Positions 1 to 4,978 of a stretch of DNA of 9,978 nt are shown here, in pieces. The stretch's first letter is position 1. Every line of letters starts with the position of its first letter. The DNA is from Bacillota bacterium (lineage in GTDB: Bacteria; Bacillota; Sulfobacillia; JAJZYS01; JAJZLH01). The position numbers and the translations under genes are program-made. The notes below the pieces were generated by a model. That model was not told the DNA's origin. It worked only from the letters and a program-made list of their open reading frames with translations, and ran no database searches. The stretch spans positions 1 to 9,978 of the forward strand of contig JAJZLY010000011.1 in the NCBI GenBank assembly GCA_021850485.1, read 5' to 3'.

Positions 1-585
1 TTGACGCTCGCTGCCAAGCGCCATCTCGCCGTAGGTGATCTCGTGGTCGTAGGCCAGGTCGTAGACCGAGTCCACCTCTTGGATATAGGCGGCCAGGCGC
101 TCTAAACCGTAGGTGATCTCCACCGATACCGGTCTCAGCTCCATGCCGGCCACCTGCTGGAAGTAGGTGAACTGCGTGACCTCCATGCCGTCGACCCACA
201 CTTCCCAACCCAGCCCCCAAGCGCCCAGAGATGGGTGCTCCCAGTTGTCCTCGACCAGCCGGAAATCATGGCGGTCCAGCGGCAGGCCGATAGCCGCCAA
301 AGAGCCCCGGTAGAGCTCCACAATGTCGGCAGGTGCCGGCTTGATCAGCACCTGGTACTGCAAGTAGCGAGACAGCCGGTTCGGGCTCTCGCCGTAGCGG
401 CCATCGGCCGGCCGGCGGCAGGGCTCGACATAGGCCACCCGCCACGGCTCCGGACCCAGCGCCCGAAAAAACGTGAGCGGGTTCATGGTGCCGGCGCCCT
501 TCTCTCGGTCATAGCCCTGACCGATCAGGCAGCCTTGCTGCCGCCAGTAGTCGTCCAGTTGACGGATGATGCCGACCAGATCCAC
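1..585 (-). CDS. glyQ: Glycine--tRNA ligase alpha subunit, 3' end beyond the window
   Basis: Catalytic alpha subunit of the heterotetrameric (alpha2 beta2) bacterial glycyl-tRNA synthetase, which charges tRNA-Gly in the cytoplasm. The first 195 residues are visible; the family is about 290-300 residues, so roughly the last third and probably glyS lie left of the window. Family hallmarks seen: DDYWRQQGC near residue 11, GAGTMNP near 31, [20 protein letters not shown] near 43, [37 protein letters not shown], and [15 protein letters not shown] followed by [10 protein letters not shown]. The chosen start is GTG at 585 (MDLVGII), because it has a strong ribosome binding site (GGGGAGGG at 592-599) and aligns with the family N-terminus; the next in-frame ATG would delete the conserved GxGT region. 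Transcription should be controlled by the T-box leader immediately upstream. Recognition is from conserved motifs and is secure. Confidence 0.97.
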   Translation of the reverse strand, partial: MDLVGIIRQLDDYWRQQGCLIGQGYDREKGAGTMNPLTFFRALGPEPWRVAYVEPCRRPADGRYGESPNRLSRYLQYQVLIKPAPADIVELYRGSLAAIGLPLDRHDFRLVEDNWEHPSLGAWGLGWEVWVDGMEVTQFTYFQQVAGMELRPVSVEITYGLERLAAYIQEVDSVYDLAYDHEITYGEMALGSERQ

Positions 586-602
586 GCCGCTCCCTCCCCA
601 AG

Positions 603-645
603 AAAAATACCGCACACCAGCCAGGGACGGGATTGCTCCCGCGGT
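603..645 (-). terminator. Candidate T-box leader terminator
   Basis: ACCGC at 645-641, inside the T-box, can pair with GCGGT at 613-609, which is followed by A and five T residues (607-603). Forming it would break the antiterminator bulge. An alternative partner for TGTGCGG (616-610) is CCGCATG at 667-661. The stem is short and its loop is long, with an inner hairpin (GGGA/TCCC), so it is a weak intrinsic terminator. I see no long hairpin using the antiterminator 3' strand as in standard transcriptional T-boxes. Translational control is a real alternative. Confidence 0.4.
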
Positions 646-653
646 TCCACCCT
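623..653 (-). promoter_or_regulatory. T-box antiterminator / antisequestrator hairpin
   Basis: The textbook antiterminator fold can be drawn. Helix A1 is AGGG (653-650) with CCCT (626-623). The seven-base bulge TGGAACC (649-643) docks the tRNA acceptor end. Helix A2 is GCGGGA (642-637) with TCCCGT (632-627), capped by a GCAA tetraloop. Uncharged tRNA would stabilise this form. The 3' strand TCCCGTCCC (632-624) can alternatively pair with the glyQ ribosome binding site GGGGAGGGA (599-591), giving eight of nine pairs including one G-U wobble. Confidence 0.85.
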
Positions 654-799
654 GATTGGCCATGCGGCCCACTTTACCCGACCCGGCTCGAGCGCCCCTT
701 GGCAGGTACTGCCTTCCGGGCTCGCACCAGCCCCGGATCGCTTTTGGCAGAAAATCCCGCTACTCTTCGCCCTCATCGCCGTCTTCAGTTGTCCAAAGG

Positions 800-827
800 A
801 GCATAGCACACGGCGACTGAGCGTCCC
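800..827 (-). promoter_or_regulatory. Candidate promoter of the glyQ leader
   Basis: On the minus strand an extended -10 element, TGC plus TATGCT, lies with TATGCT at 805-800, and GGGACG at 827-822 is a poor -35 (three of six matches) at a 16-base spacing. A transcript starting near 793 would begin just upstream of Stem I of the T-box, which is where a promoter is expected. Placement rests mainly on that position. Confidence 0.4.
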
Positions 828-926
828 AGGGTCGAGCGCTCCCAAGCCGCTTGTCGTCGTTAAACCGCGCTAGGGCCAAAGTCGCTTGCCGGGCTTAGGT
901 GGCTGCAAAGCGGCTAGAGGTGCGCG

Positions 927-1322
927 CTAAGCCAGGTGAAAGCCCTGTTCTTCAAAGTGGCGATCCCAGGCAAAAGCCGCGTCGATACCCAGCCTCCGCA
1001 TCAGCACAAAGCTGACACAGTCGACCAGGCTGAGCTGTCGACGTCCGGCGGCCAGCAGTGCAGTGGCCGCAGAGGTGAAGGTCGCGTCATCGATCCAATG
1101 AACGTCCAACAGGGGCAAGATCTCTTCGTGGAATGTTTGCACGGCCTCAAGGCCGAACTGTCTTTGGAGCAGGGCATACGTCTCTACCAAGACGAAACTC
1201 GACGTGGTGAGAGCCCCTCCGGCATCCACCAGGGCCTCCCAAATTGTCGACGCGGCCGCGTGGTTGCCCTCCGACCTGTTGAGGAGGGTTAGGATGCCAG
1301 ACGTGTCAACGAACGTCGCCAT
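927..1322 (-). CDS. vapC: PIN-domain ribonuclease toxin (VapC family)
   Basis: A 131-residue PIN-domain protein, probably the toxin of a type II toxin-antitoxin pair that cleaves structured RNA (VapC targets are usually tRNA or rRNA) using Mg2+ or Mn2+. The acidic quartet of the PIN fold is visible: Asp6 in FVDTSG, Glu47 in VLVET, Asp101 in LSLVDCVSF and Asp120 in FAWDRHF, so the enzyme looks intact. I chose ATG at 1322 because MATFVDTSG matches the PIN N-terminus, where the first Asp lies about six residues in, and AGGAGG lies 12 bases upstream; a longer frame open to 1388 is less likely. The start overlaps the end of the antitoxin gene by 17 bases, indicating translational coupling. The pair sits between recO and glyQ, outside the housekeeping operon. 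The molecular target cannot be told from sequence. Confidence 0.9.
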   Translation of the reverse strand: MATFVDTSGILTLLNRSEGNHAAASTIWEALVDAGGALTTSSFVLVETYALLQRQFGLEAVQTFHEEILPLLDVHWIDDATFTSAATALLAAGRRQLSLVDCVSFVLMRRLGIDAAFAWDRHFEEQGFHLA

Positions 1323-1569
1323 CGTCAGCAAAGGCCTCCTCAAGATAGTGATCGTGCCTTTCGGCGAGATCCTTGATGCCTGGGTCAAATCGCCCTATGC
1401 GCGTCCTCAGCCGCTCCATGTGGCGGCGGCCAGACAGCGGGGCCCTGGCGTTCAATGTCTGGTCGAGTGCGCGTCGAATTAACTCCGCGATCGACACTCC
1501 CTGTTCGGCCGCCATTTTGCGCAGAGCCAGCGTCTGGGACTTTCTCAATTGAATCTGCATGCGGATCAT
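1306..1569 (-). CDS. vapB: Ribbon-helix-helix antitoxin (CopG/VapB type)
   Basis: An 87-residue partner of the downstream PIN toxin. Residues 1-45 form a ribbon-helix-helix DNA-binding domain: a beta strand MIRMQIQLRKSQ, then helices spanning LALRKMAAEQG and SIAELIRRALDQTL. The C-terminal part has DLAERHDHYLEEAF (about residues 67-80), a segment typical of CopG-type antitoxins paired with this kind of PIN protein and probably the toxin-binding tail. I chose ATG at 1569: AAGGAG lies nine bases upstream and the strand begins right after it. A frame opening at 1593 would add eight residues and lacks this spacing. The antitoxin gene comes first and overlaps vapC by 17 bases. It probably represses its own promoter through the repeats just upstream. 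Confidence 0.88.
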   Translation of the reverse strand: MIRMQIQLRKSQTLALRKMAAEQGVSIAELIRRALDQTLNARAPLSGRRHMERLRTRIGRFDPGIKDLAERHDHYLEEAFADDGDVR

Positions 1570-1595
1570 GCGCCAGCACTCCTTCGTCATCACAT

Positions 1596-1623
1596 CATGA
1601 TGGCATTTTCATGTGCCATGATG
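1596..1623. promoter_or_regulatory. Candidate operator upstream of the vapBC pair
   Basis: CATGATG occurs at 1596-1602 and again at 1617-1623, 21 bases apart, which is two turns of the helix. Nested inside is a perfect inverted repeat, ATGGCA (1600-1605) and TGCCAT (1614-1619), with an eight-base spacer. It ends 27 bases upstream of the antitoxin ATG. Ribbon-helix-helix antitoxins commonly bind spaced short repeats at this location, so autoregulation is the natural reading; binding itself is inferred. Confidence 0.6.
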
Positions 1624-1736
1624 TCATAGTGCTCGCTTCGGGACGACCCCTAAGTGATTTCCTGGTCAACACACAGCTCCACACTCGGACATGGTGGCGC
1701 ACAGGACCGGTGCTCGCTGCCACCACGAAGACCGGC

Positions 1737-1847
1737 CTACAGGATCCTGATCACGATGACCACCAGGATGATGACCACCAAGATGCCGACGATGCCAAGT
1801 CCCACGCTCTCACCGCCCGATAGGCTACTGGGTGCACTAGGGTTCAA
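1737..1847 (-). CDS. Small single-span membrane peptide, 36 residues
   Basis: On the minus strand a short frame ends at TAG (1739-1737). It encodes a polar N-terminus, NPSAPSSLSGGESV, followed by an almost pure aliphatic segment GLGIVGILVVIILVVIVIRI, then Leu and stop. The hydrophobic stretch is long enough for one membrane-spanning helix, and the Arg near the end would sit at the membrane face. Such a run is improbable in untranslated GC-rich DNA. The start is uncertain: TTG at 1847 gives 36 residues and has a weak GGGTGG seven bases upstream; GTG at 1805 would leave only 22. An in-frame stop lies not far upstream, so the gene cannot be much longer. It recalls small hydrophobic peptides found in Bacillota (YjcZ-like sporulation peptides, DUF3309), but I cannot assign a family. 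A membrane-acting toxic peptide is another possibility. Confidence 0.55.
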   Translation of the reverse strand: MNPSAPSSLSGGESVGLGIVGILVVIILVVIVIRIL

Positions 1848-1983
1848 GCAATCGCCACCCGCAGTGTCCCTGCCAGGCTCCGACTTCTAGTGTCGCCCTT
1901 CTTTCCCAGTTTATCCTATTTTGGCATCCTCTGGGTCGCCTTTCCACCGCCACGACCCTGTCTGTGGCTAAAGCCGTCTCGCC

Positions 1984-3228
1984 CTAACCATCCTCTGACT
2001 TCTGGTTGCCGGAAAACACCGACCCCAGTGCCAGAAGTTCGGGCCGCAGGTGCAATTCGCCGACCCTCGGCGGGCCTTCCGGGGAGCTCGAGATCACATC
2101 TTGCTCAGGCTGAAAGACCTCCAGGGCGCCGATGATACGCCCGTCTTCGTTGCGCACCGGGATCACGGTGGCCATCACCCGCACCCGGTGGCCGTCCTTG
2201 TGCCTCAGGAGTATCAACTCCTGGCGGACCCCGCCGTCTGCCATGGCGTGCACCAGCGGGCACAGCCCCGAACACAGCGGCGTGCCCTGCAAATCGACGT
2301 GGTCGAGGATGTGATCCATGCACCGCCGTCCCACCACCTCACGGCGGCTGAACCCGGAAATCTCCTCGGCCGCCCGATTCCACTGCAAGAGGGTGCGCCG
2401 GCGATCCACAAAGTAGATGGCCTCCGCAAAGCTGTCCAGCAGAGTCTGGTGAAACAGCTGTGCTACCTCGGCGTCAATCATCGGTCGCAGCGGTAGTGCG
2501 GTCACCGCTTGCCGTACGCGTTGCTCCTCAACCACCACCGGGCAGGGATCGGCGGCCGCAGACGAGATCGGCCTGCCCAGCAAAAAGCCCTGGGCGTACT
2601 CGATGCCAAGTTTGCGCAGTGCGCGCAACTCGCCGATGGTCTCGACCCCTTCGACCACCACCGCCACACCCATCTGCCAGGCCAACTGGGCCACCGCCTC
2701 GACCGCAACCCGCCGCTGGCGATCATGGTCCAAACCGGCCATGATGTAGCGATCGATTTTCACCATGTCCGGCTGGATCGCCAGCAAGGTGCCCAGCGAG
2801 GCGTGACCCGTGCCGTAGTCGTCCAGCACGATCTTATGTCCGGCCGCTCGCCAGCGCCGTACCATGTGCAGGGCTCTCGGGTTGTGCAGAATTTCCTGCT
2901 GCTCGGAGATCTCAAGGGCCACGGTCTCGGGCCGCACACATCGACCCTTGGCATTGAGCGGTAAATCCGGATCGTCCATGCTGACATTCATGAACAGGGT
3001 CTGAGCCACAGCCTGCTTTTTTCTGGCCAAAAAGGCCAGCTGCCGACAGGTCCGCTCCAGCTCGCGCTGCTGGCCGCTGCGGGCTGCCTCGGCAAAGAGC
3101 AAGTCGGGGGTTGGCCACGTCGATCCAACGGGTCCGCGGATCAACCCTTCGTGGCCGAGGACCTCACCGGTTTGCAGGTTCACGACAGGCTGCAGCGCCA
3201 GCCAAAGTTGGTCCAGGGGGAGGCCCAT
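1984..3228 (-). CDS. EAL-domain cyclic-di-GMP phosphodiesterase with C-terminal PAS domain
   Basis: A 414-residue soluble signalling protein, predicted to hydrolyse cyclic-di-GMP to pGpG. The EAL domain spans about residues 5-222. The catalytic set looks complete: Glu27 in HEGLIRG (the signature reads EGL instead of EAL), Asn81 in FMNVS, Glu106 in LEISE, Asp136-Asp137 in LDDYGTGHASL, Lys157 in VKIDR, Glu193 in VVEGVE and Gln213 in YAQGFLLGRP. A PAS domain follows at about 258-373, carrying Cys303, Cys319 and Cys323 in RRCMDHILDHVDLQG and TPLCSGLCPL; a tail of about 40 residues has no domain I know. This PAS type is usually seen in front of GGDEF domains, which are absent. The chosen start is ATG at 3228, preceded by AAGGAGG about ten bases upstream; an upstream GTG at 3285 would add 19 residues without such a site. 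No transmembrane segment is seen. The signal sensed is unknown. Confidence 0.9.
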   Translation of the reverse strand: MGLPLDQLWLALQPVVNLQTGEVLGHEGLIRGPVGSTWPTPDLLFAEAARSGQQRELERTCRQLAFLARKKQAVAQTLFMNVSMDDPDLPLNAKGRCVRPETVALEISEQQEILHNPRALHMVRRWRAAGHKIVLDDYGTGHASLGTLLAIQPDMVKIDRYIMAGLDHDRQRRVAVEAVAQLAWQMGVAVVVEGVETIGELRALRKLGIEYAQGFLLGRPISSAAADPCPVVVEEQRVRQAVTALPLRPMIDAEVAQLFHQTLLDSFAEAIYFVDRRRTLLQWNRAAEEISGFSRREVVGRRCMDHILDHVDLQGTPLCSGLCPLVHAMADGGVRQELILLRHKDGHRVRVMATVIPVRNEDGRIIGALEVFQPEQDVISSSPEGPPRVGELHLRPELLALGSVFSGNQKSEDG

Positions 3229-3405
3229 CAGCGGTCTCCCTCCTTTCCGTTCACTGTGCGCCACCGAAGAGTTCACACTTTGCACTCAACATTGGCCTTC
3301 GCCGACCCTGCCTTCGCCCACAGCAGATCGATGACCTGCACGAAGATCGCCTGGCCTGGACAACGGGCGACAGGCCGAGGGTGCCAGAACCCACCTACGC
3401 TTGCC
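3229..3405. other. Intergenic gap between recO and the EAL-PAS gene
   Basis: Holds the ribosome binding site of the EAL-PAS gene (AAGGAGG near 3238-3244) and a repeated GGCGAAGGC pair on the minus strand near 3295-3320. I find no convincing terminator for the phoH-recO operon and no clear promoter. A frame on the minus strand ending near 3266 reads sensibly for about 30 residues but has no start site and resembles nothing I know. Confidence 0.5.
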
Positions 3406-4116
3406 TTACGCCAAATGGTGAAAGGCTGAGCGCACCGCCCGCAGACTCTTCAGCGGCCGCTCCAGATGGGTCTGCCACAGCTGGGCCAGAGCCTCCAGCG
3501 CCACCAGAGACGGTTGGGCCGCCGGTCCGGCCAGGCTGGCCAGGGCCGCCTCATCCAAGGCCATGCCGCTGCGCCGGCAATGCCCGTGCGTGATCACGCC
3601 TGACTGCAACTGCAAGAAACAGGTCCCGGTCAGTGGCTGGGCACAAACGGCGCAGATCTCGGCATTGACGCCCCAACCCAGCAGTTGCATCAGATCGCGC
3701 AGCACGACCAACAAGGGGCCAAGCGGCTCCTCGGCCTGCTCCATGGCCGTCAGCGCCCGCACGCTGAGGGCGAGTACGGCTGGGGCCGGTTCGTCTGCCG
3801 GCACCACCGCCAGCAGCAACTCAGCCAACAGCGCCGCCGCGGTCAGCCGGTTGTAGTCTTCCTTCAAGGTGCGAAAGCCGCTCACCATCTCGGCCCCGAT
3901 GATCACGCGGCTCTTGCCGTTGTGCACGGTCAGGGCGACCAGAGTGAATGGCTGCAGCACACCGCCCAGCTTGGCCTTCGGCCGGCGCAGCCCCTTGGCC
4001 CAGGCCCCGACCCGGCCCAACTCGGCAGTCACGCTCTCCACCCGGCAGTCCGCCTCACCCTGGGGCCGCAGCGCCAGCACCAGGGCCGTGAGGGTCTGCT
4101 GGCGGTCGTCTCTCAC
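3406..4116 (-). CDS. recO: DNA repair protein RecO
   Basis: RecO (236 residues; family about 240-250) works with RecR, and RecF in some settings, to load RecA on single-stranded DNA covered by SSB during gap repair and RecF-pathway recombination. The N-terminal OB-fold shows the family signature GEADCRVESVTAELGRVGAWAKG followed by LRRPKAKLGG and LQPFTLVALTVHNGKS. The middle part is helical. A zinc-binding element is seen as Cys155-x2-Cys158 and His177-x2-Cys180. I chose GTG at 4116, which overlaps the dgkA stop as GTGA, leaving a conventional N-terminus; an upstream ATG at 4179 would add 21 atypical residues read from inside dgkA. It has no strong ribosome binding site and is probably translationally coupled. 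In most Bacillota era precedes recO here; it does not in this window. Confidence 0.93.
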   Translation of the reverse strand: MRDDRQQTLTALVLALRPQGEADCRVESVTAELGRVGAWAKGLRRPKAKLGGVLQPFTLVALTVHNGKSRVIIGAEMVSGFRTLKEDYNRLTAAALLAELLLAVVPADEPAPAVLALSVRALTAMEQAEEPLGPLLVVLRDLMQLLGWGVNAEICAVCAQPLTGTCFLQLQSGVITHGHCRRSGMALDEAALASLAGPAAQPSLVALEALAQLWQTHLERPLKSLRAVRSAFHHLA

Positions 4117-4547
4117 CGCCGCCGGCCGATCCGGAACAAGGTGGCCCAGACCACCACGATGGTCAGGGCGAGCGCCCACCAGCTGGCGATCAGATGCCGG
4201 GCCAAGATCTCCGCCACGGTGCTGAGCGCCAAAAGTGCCATCAGGGCGGCGACGATGGCGGCAATCAAGACACCGCCGGCGGCCAGGTCCTTGGCCTGGC
4301 CGATGGCCGGGCTGCGCTCTGCGAAGCGGTCCAACGTCCGCTCCACCGCCGCGTTTTGAGCCTCCAGTCCAAGCACCACCGCCGCCATCGCCCCCGCCGC
4401 CAAGGTCAGGGCGAGGGGAAAGCCGAGCAGGCCCAGCGAGAGCACCACCACCTCCAAGATGGCGAGCTCCAAACGGGCATTTGGCTCTTCGCGAAACAGC
4501 CGCACCAGCCCGGACCAGGCCGCCGCCAAAGACAGTGCAAACCTCAT
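4113..4547 (-). CDS. dgkA: Diacylglycerol / undecaprenol kinase
   Basis: A 144-residue integral membrane lipid kinase that uses ATP to phosphorylate undecaprenol or diacylglycerol; Gram-positive members mainly act on undecaprenol, feeding cell-wall lipid carrier recycling. Family motifs are visible: EPNARLELAI (Glu21, Asn23, Arg25), LEAQNAAVERTLDR (Asn65, Glu69, with Glu69 the likely catalytic residue by family alignment) and AKDLAAGGVL (Lys86, Asp87). Hydrophobic helices lie at about 28-42, 45-62, 92-112 and 120-138. Its ATG overlaps the ybeY stop as ATGA, and its own stop overlaps the recO GTG, so translation is coupled on both sides. Substrate choice between undecaprenol and diacylglycerol is inferred from lineage. 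Confidence 0.92.
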   Translation of the reverse strand: MRFALSLAAAWSGLVRLFREEPNARLELAILEVVVLSLGLLGFPLALTLAAGAMAAVVLGLEAQNAAVERTLDRFAERSPAIGQAKDLAAGGVLIAAIVAALMALLALSTVAEILARHLIASWWALALTIVVVWATLFRIGRRR

Positions 4548-4978
4548 CGGCCGATCCCCAGTCCCTGCAGCACGGCCTCAGCCCGCCTGGTCATCTCCCG
4601 CTCAGCGGCGGCTGTCTCATGATCGTGGCCGCACAGGTGCAAGGTGCCGTGCACGGCCAAAAACGCCATCTCTCGCAGCAGGCTGTGGCCGAAGCGCTCG
4701 GCCTGCTCGATCGCCCGCGGCAGGCTGATCACCACCTCGCCGAGCAAGGGGTCTTGGGGACTGTCGGCCAGCACAAAGGACAAGACATCGGTGGTCTTGT
4801 CCAGGTGCCGATAGGTGCGGTTGAGCTCGCGCATCCGGAGGTCGTCAACCACCGCCACCGACACCTCCTTGCCGCCTTGTCCGCTGACGCTGAGGGCAGA
4901 CTCCACCGCCCGCTCGGTGAGCAAGAGCAGGCCCGGCGTCAGCTCAGCGCTGTCGAGCAGAACTGCTGTCTTGACCAC
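4544..4978 (-). CDS. ybeY: Endoribonuclease YbeY (rRNA maturation factor)
   Basis: A 144-residue single-strand-specific metallo-endoribonuclease involved in 16S rRNA 3'-end maturation and 70S ribosome quality control. The zinc-binding motif H-x3-H-x5-H is exact: His110, His114 and His120 in HGTLHLCGHDH. The second family block LNRTYRHLDKTTDVLSF (about residues 52-68) and the GEVVIS block are also present. I chose GTG at 4978, which gives the usual N-terminus (VKTAVLLDS) and follows a purine-rich GGGGGGAGCGG stretch. The next upstream start at 5044 would add 22 residues copied from the PgpH tail in another frame. The gene overlaps the end of pgpH by 35 bases and ends in an ATGA overlap with dgkA. 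Confidence 0.95.
   Translation of the reverse strand: MVKTAVLLDSAELTPGLLLLTERAVESALSVSGQGGKEVSVAVVDDLRMRELNRTYRHLDKTTDVLSFVLADSPQDPLLGEVVISLPRAIEQAERFGHSLLREMAFLAVHGTLHLCGHDHETAAAEREMTRRAEAVLQGLGIGR

Larger units (their letters stand above)
603..785 (-). promoter_or_regulatory. T-box riboswitch (tRNA-Gly) in the glyQ leader
   Basis: Leader RNA that senses uncharged tRNA-Gly and controls glyQ. Reading the minus strand, Stem I begins with a kink-turn-like GATGA (777-773), then a lower helix GGGC (772-769) paired to GCTC (693-690). An internal loop follows, with the S-turn AGTA at 764-761. The next helices are GCGGG (760-756)/CCTGC (706-702) and CTGCC (750-746)/GGCAG (713-709). The AG bulge AGCGA (742-738) and distal loop GGTGCGAG (728-721) match the Stem I consensus. 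The internal loop opposite AGTA reads CAAGGGGC (701-694); GGC at 696-694 is the likely glycine specifier codon. The T-box AGGGTGGAACCGCGG is at 653-639, and its TGGA bulge complements the UCCA 3' end expected for tRNA-Gly, whose discriminator base is U. Specifier placement is inferred; the class is certain from the motifs. Confidence 0.96.
1570..1983. other. 414-base gap between vapBC and the EAL-PAS gene
   Basis: This stretch holds the vapBC operator region (1596-1623) and the small membrane peptide gene (1737-1847). The rest shows no convincing gene. Frames open on the plus strand here translate to low-complexity or repetitive residues and have no recognisable start site. A hairpin GGGTCG (1933-1938)/CGACCC (1953-1958) is present but has no T-run on either strand. 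No clear promoter was found for the peptide gene. Confidence 0.6.

Noticed and set aside
235-873. 212-residue open frame on the plus strand over glyQ and its leader
   Set aside because: It is antisense to glyQ and crosses the T-box leader; no family features and no ribosome binding site.
845-915. Inverted repeat AGCCGCTT (845-852) / AAGCGGCT (908-915) after vapC
   Set aside because: Arms are more than 50 bases apart with no T-run, so it is not a convincing terminator; it may be chance in GC-rich DNA.
1455-1890. Plus-strand open frames over 1455-1890, with repeated Met/Thr/Asp codons
   Set aside because: The repetitive residues are the complement of the valine/isoleucine codons of the small membrane peptide on the minus strand.
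1933-1958. Hairpin GGGTCG/CGACCC as a terminator of the EAL-PAS gene
   Set aside because: A six-base stem with a 14-base loop and no T-run on either strand.
3266-3390. Minus-strand short frame ending in a stretch like AIFVQVIDLLWAKAG
   Set aside because: No start codon with a ribosome binding site and no similarity I can name; too short to support as a gene or as a remnant of era.
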